From Paenibacillus psychroresistens (GTDB taxonomy: Bacteria > Bacillota > Bacilli > Paenibacillales > NBRC-103111): 64,000 bases of DNA. Positions within the stretch are counted from its first letter, which is position 1; every line of letters begins with the position of its first letter. Made by a program: the position numbers and the translations under genes. The notes beneath the pieces were generated by a model. It ran no database searches and was not told the DNA's origin. It saw only the letters and a list, made by a program, of their open reading frames with translations. The stretch spans positions 2,146,001-2,210,000 of the forward strand of contig NZ_CP034235.1 of assembly GCF_009728935.1 (NCBI RefSeq), in the 5' to 3' direction. Positions 37,850 to 46,216 of the stretch are shown in pieces.

Positions 37850-37918
37850 TTAACGAAATTTACCCAAAGATAACAGTTCTAAAAATAACCTTTTTGTAGC
37901 AAAAAGTAACCTACTATT
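37850..37918. promoter_or_regulatory. Duplicated control element, copy 1
   Basis: The element includes TAACGAAATT at 37851, TAACAG at 37871 and two TAACCT half-sites at 37886-37891 and 37907-37912, exactly 21 bases apart, ending in ACTATT. The same arrangement, with identical spacing, is found at 48079-48147. Two direct half-sites two helical turns apart are typical of AraC-family operators. It lies between the divergent GH106 and AraC genes. Confidence 0.7.
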
Positions 37919-37972
37919 ATTAACTAAATTATGTTAGCATTTGCTTAGAGAATTAGGATGAAGGCGGTGGGA

Positions 37973-38797
37973 ATGTTGGTTATGCTAGACAGGCTTAAAC
38001 GCCATTTAGAGGATTTGCAGCTTAAGGTTACAGACGTGGGTTTTGTTCGCGTTTCAGCGCAATGGAAGCATCACAATCATATTACACTTAACAATTGTCT
38101 CTATTATTTTGTCGAAGGGGAAGGAAGCATTCAGATCAGGGACCAGATATTCAGTCCACTGCCTGGGCAGTTATTTCTCTTGCCAGCAGGGGCAATGATC
38201 TCCTTTTCAACTGCTGCTAATAACCCCTTCCGCCAATATTACTGCCACTTTAACGCATTTGTAGGGTCCATGCCATTGTTCCAGCTGATAGACTCACCGC
38301 TATTTTTACAAATTCAAGATAAAGCCAAGCTAGAAAGGCTTTTTAAAAAGCTGCATCGCACGTTTAAATCGGGTGATCTGCTCGCGATTTTATCTGTTAA
38401 AGCTATCATGTATGAATTGCTCGGATTCATCTGGATGGAGGAAAAGGAAGCGCTCAAATTAACTACAACTAGCTTCGGTCAGAGATGGAACGATATTCTA
38501 CAATATATTGAAGAGCATTTAATGGAGCCTATCTCAATTGAGCATGTGGCTCGGCACTTTAACTATAGCCCCAAATATTTTTTCCGCTACTTTAAGATGA
38601 CCTTCGGTGTCACGCCGCATCAATATATCATCAAATTAAAGATGGAACGGGCTAAACAGCTGCTGCTTACTACAGACTGGCAGGTAAGCTATATTGCCAA
38701 TAGAGTTGGTATGGAACGTACTAGCTTTTCACGATTTTTCCAGAAGTATACGAATATGTCACCGCGTCAATTTCAATCGTCGAAAGAATTGAACTAA
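37973..38797 (+). CDS. AraC-family regulator with N-terminal cupin sensor
   Basis: This 274-residue soluble one-component regulator has an N-terminal cupin-like arabinose-binding-type domain (NNCLYYFVEGEGSIQIRD, PGQLFLLPAGAMISF) in about residues 20-130. The C-terminal double helix-turn-helix (ISIEHVARHFNYSPKYFFRYFK, VSYIANRVGMERTSFSRFF) is in about residues 170-274. The ATG at 37973 has AAGGCGGTGG upstream; an ATG at 37958 is in frame but lacks a site. It is divergent from the GH106 rhamnosidase and likely regulates it from the TAACCT element between them. Confidence 0.93.
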   Translation: MLVMLDRLKRHLEDLQLKVTDVGFVRVSAQWKHHNHITLNNCLYYFVEGEGSIQIRDQIFSPLPGQLFLLPAGAMISFSTAANNPFRQYYCHFNAFVGSMPLFQLIDSPLFLQIQDKAKLERLFKKLHRTFKSGDLLAILSVKAIMYELLGFIWMEEKEALKLTTTSFGQRWNDILQYIEEHLMEPISIEHVARHFNYSPKYFFRYFKMTFGVTPHQYIIKLKMERAKQLLLTTDWQVSYIANRVGMERTSFSRFFQKYTNMSPRQFQSSKELN

Positions 38798-38909
38798 AGA
38801 TATACTTATTGGAAATACAGTGAATTTCTAATTGCGTCTCTTGCAACATCATACCGACGCACGCATAATAACTAAATAGAAAATATTACTGAGATGAAGG
38901 TGAAAGGAA

Positions 38910-40505
38910 ATGTACTATCGCTTAATTATAATTGACGATGAGGAAATTATTCGGCAAGGCTTAGTCCATTTCATTGATTGGAAAGCACTGGGCTACGAAA
39001 TGGTGACTAATTTTGAAGATGGCAAGGAAGCGATTGAGTATTTGCAGAATAAAACAAACATTGATGTTGTTCTAACTGATATTCGCATGACTGAAGCATC
39101 AGGTTTAGATGTAGCTCAATTTATTTATGAGCATATGCCTAGCACAAAAGTCGTAATTCTAAGCGGATTTAAAGAATTTGAATATGCTAAGCAAGCCATC
39201 CAGTATAATGTACATCATTATTTGCTGAAACCAACCAAGTTTGAAGAAGTCCATGAGGTATTCATTGATCTTAAGAAGAAATTGGATAGGGAGCGGGATG
39301 TTGAGGCGGATCTTCGACTTGAGAGGGAACGCTACAACGAAATTGTTCCCATTTTTCGGGATCAATTTTTTACGGATTTGCTCATCGGAGCTTTTCGAAA
39401 CCAGAAAGAGCTAGGCAAAAAAATCAATTACCTTAACCTGCCTTTAAGCTTAATTAACAATCGTTGCTGTTTAGTGCATATGCAGTTATCACTGGATTCA
39501 ACCATGATTCCAAGAGAAAGCAAAGAAAATATTGCCTCTTCCCTCCGTAATTTATTAGAGAAACAAGGTATTCCATTTCTCTACTATCCCGTAGTGGATG
39601 CTTATAACGAATTAATGGTTTTTGTGAGCTTGCCGGATGGCTGGAACGATGAAACCCTACGTCATTCGTTGTCCGTTCATTTGGATGAAGCTCAGCATTC
39701 GTTGCAAGCGATATTTGGTTTGGAATTCACCGTTAGCATTGTTCAATTTTATAGGAATATAACGGAGCTCGCTACATACAGCCGCCCTCTAGTCTTGGTG
39801 GAAGCAGAGCCTAACGGTAAACTGCGCCTTGAAACACATGAATATAATCGATTGGTGCAAAAATACAAGTTGTTCATATCTAATATTGTCGAGGGCAACT
39901 TAGAAGCGGCCTCGAGTTTATTGGATCGTTTTATGGAAGAATTTAAGGATTTGCCTGTCCAATTCACACAGCGCTTGATTACGGATTTACTCGCTTTGTT
40001 ATCTAACTTGATCTCGCAAAGTAACTCTGAGATCAGCTTCAATAAATCGATTCATGATATGAAGCTTAGCAATAGCCGCGATGTGAAAGAATGGGGTAAA
40101 ACAGAGCTGGTCGAGCTGATGACAGAAGCTGCAAAGGAAACCAAGGAATCCTCAAGTCGTTTGATAGAAAAAGCAAAACAATATATCAAAGAACATTTCA
40201 ACAAAAATATATCCCTAGAGACTGTCGCTGACATTGTTTTCTTGAACTCTGTCTATTTCAGTCGCCTATTCAAGCAGCACACAGGTAAGAATTTTATTGA
40301 TTATTTAACTGCGTTGCGTATCAATCTTGCCATAGAATTGCTAAAAGAAGGGCGTTATAAAATTTATGAGATTAGTGAGAGGGTGGGCTACACCAGTAGC
40401 AAATACTTTTCACGTATTTTCAAGCAAACCACAGGTAAAACTCCCAAAGAATTCACACTTGCATATCTTTTAAATAATAATCATAAGGATCCTGAAGAAG
40501 AGTAG
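38910..40505 (+). CDS. YesN-type response regulator (REC + AraC)
   Basis: This 531-residue regulator has receiver residues D9-D10, phospho-acceptor D57 in LTDIRM and LLKP with the switch Lys. Its central region is typical of YesN-like proteins, and an AraC helix-turn-helix pair ends the protein (ISLETVADIVFLNSVYFSRLFK, IYEISERVGYTSSKYFSRIFK). A strong terminator follows. It precedes the importer at 40.8 kb. Its kinase partner is not adjacent; the candidates are the two YesM-type kinases at 44.5-47.9 kb at the far end of the same cluster. Confidence 0.94.
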   Translation: MYYRLIIIDDEEIIRQGLVHFIDWKALGYEMVTNFEDGKEAIEYLQNKTNIDVVLTDIRMTEASGLDVAQFIYEHMPSTKVVILSGFKEFEYAKQAIQYNVHHYLLKPTKFEEVHEVFIDLKKKLDRERDVEADLRLERERYNEIVPIFRDQFFTDLLIGAFRNQKELGKKINYLNLPLSLINNRCCLVHMQLSLDSTMIPRESKENIASSLRNLLEKQGIPFLYYPVVDAYNELMVFVSLPDGWNDETLRHSLSVHLDEAQHSLQAIFGLEFTVSIVQFYRNITELATYSRPLVLVEAEPNGKLRLETHEYNRLVQKYKLFISNIVEGNLEAASSLLDRFMEEFKDLPVQFTQRLITDLLALLSNLISQSNSEISFNKSIHDMKLSNSRDVKEWGKTELVELMTEAAKETKESSSRLIEKAKQYIKEHFNKNISLETVADIVFLNSVYFSRLFKQHTGKNFIDYLTALRINLAIELLKEGRYKIYEISERVGYTSSKYFSRIFKQTTGKTPKEFTLAYLLNNNHKDPEEE

Positions 40506-40583
40506 TCAATAGTTGCTGTTTTACTGATAAGGTATACTTTTCAATAGATTTAATGCAATAGCCAGTTGAAAATAGATACCAAA

Positions 40584-40626
40584 GTCCCATCGCAAAGCTT
40601 ATTATTGCGAAAATGGGCTTTTTTTT
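40584..40626 (+). terminator. Intrinsic terminator after the response regulator
   Basis: An interrupted stem (CCCAT-CGCAA pairing with TTGCG-ATGGG) is followed by a C and eight T. It separates the regulator transcript from the importer promoter. Confidence 0.85.
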
Positions 40627-40727
40627 GTATTAAAGTCATAAATGCATACCAAAAAGCACCTAAAAACAAGTTGAAATACATACCCTTTTCTAGAAAAAGT
40701 GGCGTATATTCAGAGATTTAGCTTCTT

Positions 40728-40733
40728 TATAAT
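40728..40733 (+). promoter_or_regulatory. Candidate -10 box (TATAAT) of the 40.8-kb importer
   Basis: A perfect TATAAT lies 34 bases before the chosen permease start, without a -35 hexamer. Upstream are two CATACC repeats at 40645-40650 and 40679-40684, possible half-sites for the response regulator. The short distance to ATG 40749 also argues for the later start at 40767. Confidence 0.45.
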
Positions 40734-40766
40734 TAAAATATACAAACGATGCGAGGAAGTGATGGA

Positions 40767-41720
40767 ATGAGTATCAACACTGTGACTCAAAGAGAACCGA
40801 GAGTATGGAGTCCTCTAGGTCGAGTGTTTAAGAAAATCAAGAAAAGATGGCAACTCTACCTTTTTGTGGCTTTACCCGTAGCCTACTTTATTATTTTTCA
40901 TTATATCCCCTTTTTAGGCATCGTTCTTGCCTTTAAAGACTATCGGGTTTCACTCGGCATCCTGCATAGTCCGTGGGCGGGAACCAAATACTTTGAACAA
41001 TTTTTTGATCTCCCCTTCTTTTGGAGGCTGATCCGTAACACGCTCATTCTCAGCGGGTATACCTTGCTTTTAAGCTTCCCTGCGCCAATTATTTTGGCTC
41101 TATGCTTAAACGAGATTCGAATGTGGAGATTTAAAAAAATAGTTCAAATGGTTACCTATGCACCTTATCTGATTTCAACAGTTGTCATGGTGGGGATGAT
41201 TTTTCAATTTCTTTCACCACGCTATGGTTTGGTCAACATTATTACTGGAGCGTTGGGTATCCCATCTCAGGATTTCATGGGTAATTCTTCTTTGTTTCGC
41301 AGCATTTACGTATTATCGGACGTTTGGCAAACCACGGGTTATGCAGCGGTAATCTACATTGCTGCACTAGCTGGAATAGACCCCAGCCTCCATGAAGCAG
41401 CAAAAATCGATGGTGCATCGCGATTCCAATCCATGCGGCATATTGATTTCCCATGCATTCGCCCGACTATGATTGTTTTGTTGGTGCTTAATATTGGAGG
41501 ACTCATGAATGTGGGCTTTGAGAAGGTTTACTTAATGCAAAATCCGCTCAACACATCAGTTTCAGAAGTCATTCAAACCTATGTGTACAAGCTGGGACTA
41601 GTGCAAGGTGATTACAGCTTTGCCACTGCAGTTGGTCTGTTTAATTCGCTTATTAATTTGCTTCTGATCCTAATGGCCAACCAAATGGCGCGAAGAACAA
41701 GTGATTCAAGCTTATGGTAG
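40767..41720 (+). CDS. Sugar ABC transporter permease (LplB type)
   Basis: The membrane subunit has 317 residues from ATG 40767, which has GAGGAAG about 9 bases upstream; the in-frame ATG at 40749 lies too close to the promoter. A basic N-terminus is followed by WQLYLFVALPVAYFIIFHYIP and six membrane spans. The EAA loop is EAAKIDGASRFQSMRHI. It is the first gene of an importer operon with a YtcP-type permease and a lipoprotein, controlled by the response regulator just upstream. Confidence 0.94.
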   Translation: MSINTVTQREPRVWSPLGRVFKKIKKRWQLYLFVALPVAYFIIFHYIPFLGIVLAFKDYRVSLGILHSPWAGTKYFEQFFDLPFFWRLIRNTLILSGYTLLLSFPAPIILALCLNEIRMWRFKKIVQMVTYAPYLISTVVMVGMIFQFLSPRYGLVNIITGALGIPSQDFMGNSSLFRSIYVLSDVWQTTGYAAVIYIAALAGIDPSLHEAAKIDGASRFQSMRHIDFPCIRPTMIVLLVLNIGGLMNVGFEKVYLMQNPLNTSVSEVIQTYVYKLGLVQGDYSFATAVGLFNSLINLLLILMANQMARRTSDSSLW

Positions 41721-41735
41721 AAAGAGGTGTTATGT

Positions 41736-42629
41736 ATGAGAATCAAAGCTCATAGCAAAGGCGATAGGGGCTATTTAATTGTAGTATATACCCTATTAAT
41801 CTTCGCTCTGATTCTAGTCTCTTACCCTGTTATATATGTAATTAGCGCTTCTTTTAGCTCGCCTACCGCATTAATTAGTGGAAGAGTTATTCTCTGGCCA
41901 GTTGAGCCAACTTTAATGGCTTATAAGGCAATATTTGAAAGCAACGCTATCCTAAAAGGCTTCGTTAACTCGTTGTATTATACATCATTCGGTACGTTGA
42001 TCAATGTTACCCTGACCTGTTTGGCGGCTTACCCTCTTTCCCAAAAAGATTTCTATGGCCGGAAGGTACTGATGTTTTTCATGGCTTTAACGATGCTGTT
42101 CAGTGGTGGGCTAATCCCTATTTATCTTGTGGTTAAAAATTTAGGTTTGCTAGACTCGGTATGGGCCATGGTACTTCCTGGTGCAGTTAGCGCTTGGTAT
42201 GTCATTATTGCAAGAACCTTTTTTCAGACCAGTCTTCCGGAGGAACTGAAAGAGGCTGCCGATATGGATGGCTGCAGCGATATTCGTTATTTCATTCGCA
42301 TAGTTCTCCCATTGTCAAAACCGATTCTTGCTGTATTGACACTTATGTTTGCAGTATCACATTGGAACTCTTATTTCAACGCATTGATTTATTTGAACAA
42401 ACAACAGCTCTATCCTTTGCAAATTATCCTGCGAAATATCTTGATTCTGAATTCAGCCAATATGCTGACTAGTAATATTGATGTCAAAGACATGATCACT
42501 CGGCAGTATTTAGCCGTACTATTGAAATATTCAGTCATTGTCGTAGCTAGTGCGCCGTTATTGTTGCTCTATCCATTTATCCAAAAATATTTTATTAAAG
42601 GCATGATGCTAGGCTCTTTAAAGGGGTGA
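41736..42629 (+). CDS. Sugar ABC transporter permease (YtcP/LplC type)
   Basis: This 297-residue subunit starts at ATG 41736 with AAAGAGG 8 bases upstream; the GTG at 41727 overlaps that site and is unlikely. It has six membrane segments, an EAA-type loop (LKEAADMDGCSDIRYFIRI, then PLSKP) and the family C-terminus FIKGMMLGSLKG. It is 15 bases behind the first permease. Confidence 0.94.
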   Translation: MRIKAHSKGDRGYLIVVYTLLIFALILVSYPVIYVISASFSSPTALISGRVILWPVEPTLMAYKAIFESNAILKGFVNSLYYTSFGTLINVTLTCLAAYPLSQKDFYGRKVLMFFMALTMLFSGGLIPIYLVVKNLGLLDSVWAMVLPGAVSAWYVIIARTFFQTSLPEELKEAADMDGCSDIRYFIRIVLPLSKPILAVLTLMFAVSHWNSYFNALIYLNKQQLYPLQIILRNILILNSANMLTSNIDVKDMITRQYLAVLLKYSVIVVASAPLLLLYPFIQKYFIKGMMLGSLKG

Positions 42630-42734
42630 CGGCTATTGATGTGAAAGTAGGTGGTGGATTGGATTAATGCAGCCATACATGGTTCTATAGCTAGAGGGAT
42701 AAAAAGTGTATAATAAAATTGTAGGAGGGTTTCT

Positions 42735-44408
42735 GTGAAAAAAACATTATCACTCATGTGCGCAGTATCGCTAATGTTCGTCTTGGTATTAGCAGGCTGC
42801 ACGAAGGAAAAGTCAACTGAAACAACAACAGCACCAGGAGGTAGCACAGAAAGTACAGTAACAGTAAAACCAACTGACAATAAGAAGGTTTCGCTATCTG
42901 CTTTTATTGTGCAATTGGATGCCATTGTGGATGTGACAACCAATAAGTTTACTAAATACTTAGAAGATAAAACGAATGTTGAATTTAAATTTCAGGTAGC
43001 GCCTCAATCTGAAGCTAATCAGAAATTAAAGCTCCTAATGGCTAGCGGCGATTATCCCGATGTTATCATGAGCGGTGGGCTCAGCCGGGCTGATTTGGTT
43101 CAATATGGGACCAATGAGAAAGTATTGATTCCCTTAAATTCGTTTATTGTGCCTGGAACAGAAATTTACAAGGTTTTGGAAGCGCATCCTAAATTAAGGG
43201 ATGAAATTACGGCTCCAGACGGCAATATCTATGCTTTACCTGGACTTGATATGAAAGAGCATGTACAAACAGGAACGAAATTATGGATGAATATGCAATG
43301 GTTGCAAAATTTAGGGCTGAAAGTACCAGAAACAACAGAGGACTTTAAAAATGTTCTAAAGGCGTTTAAAACAAAAGACCCCAATGGGAACAAAAATGCA
43401 GATGAAATCCCTTTAAGCGGCGCCTTCAAGACTTGGGCAGGCGAACCACAATGGTACTTAATGAATGCATTCATTTTAGCTGATCCAGATAAAAACTTCC
43501 TGATAAATCAAGGGGGCAAACTGGATACTGCGGCTAACAAGCCCGAATGGAAAGCAGGTTTAACGTATATTAGGGATTTATTTAAAGAAGACTTAATCGA
43601 TCCTTCGGGATTTACCCAGCCTGAAGCACAACTATCACAATTAGGTAATAACCCCACTGAAGTTCTGGGTGCATTTTCAGCAGGGCATTTGGCAATGGGA
43701 GTGGACATTTCAACTCCGAGAGGGAAAGAATATGATGCCATTCCTCCATTAACTGGCCCATCTGGATTGAAACAAGTACCTTGGAAGTCAACTGAGCGAG
43801 TGGGTGGATTTGTTTTCGCTATTACGAAGAAAGCTAAAAACCCTGAAGCAGCATTCCGAGTGGCTGATTATCTCTATAGCAATGAAGGCAATCTGTATTC
43901 CTCATTCGGACTTCCAGAAATGAAGGGCTATCGAGATGCGACTAATGGGGAGCTTTCCCGGTATGGCAATCAAGCTAAATATACTTTAACACCCGATGCA
44001 TTATACAATGATTCAAAAGCGAAAGACGGTCTGTGGCTCCAAACAAGCTTAATCGCAGACACAACGGAGTTCGAGGATTTAATTACTAAATCAGAGGACT
44101 TTTATGCGCCAAGCGGCTATGTAGAACGATTGGCGAAGATTCAAATCGATAAATACACGCCCTATAAACAGAAGAGTGATGAGATTCCCGGACTGTTTAT
44201 GGACAATGATACCAGCCAAAAGATTACTCTAATGGAAACCTCATTGAAGGACTATGTTATTGCATCTACTGTTGAATTTATTACAGGCAAAAAAGATATA
44301 GAGAAGGATTGGGACAGTTATGTGAATGGTCTGAATGATTTGAAGCTTGCGGACTATTTAAGCCTTTACCAAAAAGCGCTCGATGAAGATGCGAAAAAGA
44401 AAAAATAA
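42735..44408 (+). CDS. Extracellular solute-binding lipoprotein
   Basis: The 557-residue capture protein starts at GTG with TAGGAGGG 5 bases upstream. Its signal peptide ends in lipobox VLAGC with the modified cysteine at residue 22, followed by a Thr-rich tether. It has the large two-lobed YtcQ/LplA-type fold. A TATAAT at 42709-42714 sits only about 20 bases before the start and may be a chance match. A perfect 10-bp hairpin follows the stop codon, before the kinase gene. Confidence 0.93.
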   Translation: MKKTLSLMCAVSLMFVLVLAGCTKEKSTETTTAPGGSTESTVTVKPTDNKKVSLSAFIVQLDAIVDVTTNKFTKYLEDKTNVEFKFQVAPQSEANQKLKLLMASGDYPDVIMSGGLSRADLVQYGTNEKVLIPLNSFIVPGTEIYKVLEAHPKLRDEITAPDGNIYALPGLDMKEHVQTGTKLWMNMQWLQNLGLKVPETTEDFKNVLKAFKTKDPNGNKNADEIPLSGAFKTWAGEPQWYLMNAFILADPDKNFLINQGGKLDTAANKPEWKAGLTYIRDLFKEDLIDPSGFTQPEAQLSQLGNNPTEVLGAFSAGHLAMGVDISTPRGKEYDAIPPLTGPSGLKQVPWKSTERVGGFVFAITKKAKNPEAAFRVADYLYSNEGNLYSSFGLPEMKGYRDATNGELSRYGNQAKYTLTPDALYNDSKAKDGLWLQTSLIADTTEFEDLITKSEDFYAPSGYVERLAKIQIDKYTPYKQKSDEIPGLFMDNDTSQKITLMETSLKDYVIASTVEFITGKKDIEKDWDSYVNGLNDLKLADYLSLYQKALDEDAKKKK

Positions 44409-44417
44409 GTCACATAG

Positions 44418-44450
44418 ATTCTGCCGATCCTTAAGGGTCGGCAGAATTTT
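44418..44450 (+). terminator. Hairpin after the binding-protein gene
   Basis: A 10-bp perfect stem (ATTCTGCCGA with TCGGCAGAAT) and a 10-base loop are followed by TTTT. It would end or attenuate transcription between the importer and the kinase gene 20 bases on. Confidence 0.8.
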
Positions 44451-44470
44451 ACTAGGAAGGTGAGCAATGA

Positions 44471-46216
44471 ATGAACTGGAATCATAAATTTCGCAGTTTA
44501 TTTATTAAAGGGTTGCTGGTGATTACCTTGCTATTCTTCTGCCCCTTTATTGCGATGAGCTTTATTGTATATCAGCAAATTACCAAAAACGTAAAGAACG
44601 AGATCAGCACGGTTAACCAAAACTCATTGTTTCGGATTCGTGAAATGATCGATACCGTTTTTCAACAAGCAGAACGTTTGGCCTCAGAGTTATCGGAACA
44701 CCCGGAAATCCAAGAATTCATGCAATCCTCTACACCTGAACAATATATTAATGAGGTATTCCGCAGTATTGATAACTCCATTAAAATGTTTAATCCAACT
44801 TTTCCATTTATCCATAGTATCTATATTTATTCTGGTAAAGAACAATACGTCATTTCAAATAGACGTACAGGATATGTGAAGTTTTCTCAGGATTTAGCTT
44901 GGGATAATATTCGAACTAGTCTGGATGATTCAGCATCTGAAACTTGGAATATGTCATCTTTTAAAGAGAACTCAAAGTCAATTTCGCTTATCAGACTGAA
45001 TAAACCCGTGAAGCATGCTAAAACCGAAAAATCAGGCACCCTTTTTATTAATTTGGATATCACTCAGCTTGAAAAATTTATTGGACGAGCTAATCCAGGT
45101 TTAACGGATAATTTTTTGATTGTAGATCAAGTTGATAAAGTGATTTATAGCAATCACAAGAATGCAGAGGAATACAAAGAAGAGCCTTGGGATGGTCTTA
45201 CTGAAGGTGGCAGTGTAATTAAAAAAATAGATGGCAGGATATATTTTGTTTCAGCTATAACATCAGTAACAAACTGGAAATATATTTCAATAGCTCCACT
45301 ACGTAATTTTCAGGATAAAATCAATGGATTAAGATTGTTTTTAACCGTATTCTTTATTGTAGGTGCTGCAGTTATCCTGCTGGTTTCTTATATTGTGGCG
45401 AGAAGGACCTACCGTCCCATTCAGCAAATCCTCCATTTGATGGAAAATCCAATCGATTGGATAAAGGCGGATAAGAGCAAGGGAGATCTACGTGAATTAA
45501 GCTTCTTGGCAGAGAATATTACGAGCACGATGACTTCCAATCTTCAATTAGAACAGCAATTGGACGATCGAAATGCAGCTTTTCAGAAGCTGCAATTAGC
45601 TGCGCTTCAGTCACAAATCAATCCATTATTTCTCTATACGACCTTAGAAACGATTCGTCTATTGGCTGGAAAAATAATTGGTGCAAACAATGAAGTATCT
45701 ACCATGCTGATGTCTTTAAGCGATCTTGTAGGCAATAGCCTGAATGCAGAAAGTCATTTGATTTCTTTAGAGTCCGAAATTAACCATGTACAGCATTATG
45801 TGCAAATTATGAAATACCGGTATAAGGATAAATTGAATGTAAATTGGGCTATTGATCCTACCTTACTAAATAACAAAATTGTGCAAATATCGCTTCAGCC
45901 GATTATTGAGAATGCCATCTATCATGGAATTAAACCAAAAAGGAAAAAGGGGAATATATGGATTCGCACTAGGGATATTACTAACGACCTCTTAATCGAG
46001 ATTCAGGATGATGGGATTGGCATGTCTTCGGAATGTCTAAAGGATTTGAATAATAGATTAGCCAATAATAGCGAGGAGCTTGCCTACAAGAATATTGGGT
46101 TATTTAACGTAAATCAACGAATGAAGCTCATTTTTGGCAACAATTATGGCATTACACTTACCAGTGAGGTTAATGTAGGTACCTGTGTACGAATATGGTT
46201 TCCTAAATTGACATAA
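44471..46216 (+). CDS. YesM-type histidine kinase paralogue lacking the phospho-acceptor histidine
   Basis: The 581-residue membrane protein has spans at about residues 15-37 and 295-315 and an extracellular sensor of about 260 residues between them. Its cytoplasmic part has the YesM layout, but the motif normally reading INPHFLYNTLE is INPLFLYTTLE: the acceptor His is L386 and the following Asn is Thr. The ATP-binding domain keeps its N-box (QPIIENAIYHGI), DDGIGM and IGLFNVNQR. There is no frameshift. It is therefore either a pseudokinase working with another kinase or a recently inactivated copy. It is convergent with, and paralogous to, the intact kinase at 46203-47903, overlapping it by 14 bases. 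Confidence 0.9.
   Translation: MNWNHKFRSLFIKGLLVITLLFFCPFIAMSFIVYQQITKNVKNEISTVNQNSLFRIREMIDTVFQQAERLASELSEHPEIQEFMQSSTPEQYINEVFRSIDNSIKMFNPTFPFIHSIYIYSGKEQYVISNRRTGYVKFSQDLAWDNIRTSLDDSASETWNMSSFKENSKSISLIRLNKPVKHAKTEKSGTLFINLDITQLEKFIGRANPGLTDNFLIVDQVDKVIYSNHKNAEEYKEEPWDGLTEGGSVIKKIDGRIYFVSAITSVTNWKYISIAPLRNFQDKINGLRLFLTVFFIVGAAVILLVSYIVARRTYRPIQQILHLMENPIDWIKADKSKGDLRELSFLAENITSTMTSNLQLEQQLDDRNAAFQKLQLAALQSQINPLFLYTTLETIRLLAGKIIGANNEVSTMLMSLSDLVGNSLNAESHLISLESEINHVQHYVQIMKYRYKDKLNVNWAIDPTLLNNKIVQISLQPIIENAIYHGIKPKRKKGNIWIRTRDITNDLLIEIQDDGIGMSSECLKDLNNRLANNSEELAYKNIGLFNVNQRMKLIFGNNYGITLTSEVNVGTCVRIWFPKLT

Noticed and set aside
42709..42714. TATAAT just before the binding protein at 42735
   Set aside because: It would place the transcript start inside the ribosome site; it is more likely a chance match within the importer operon.
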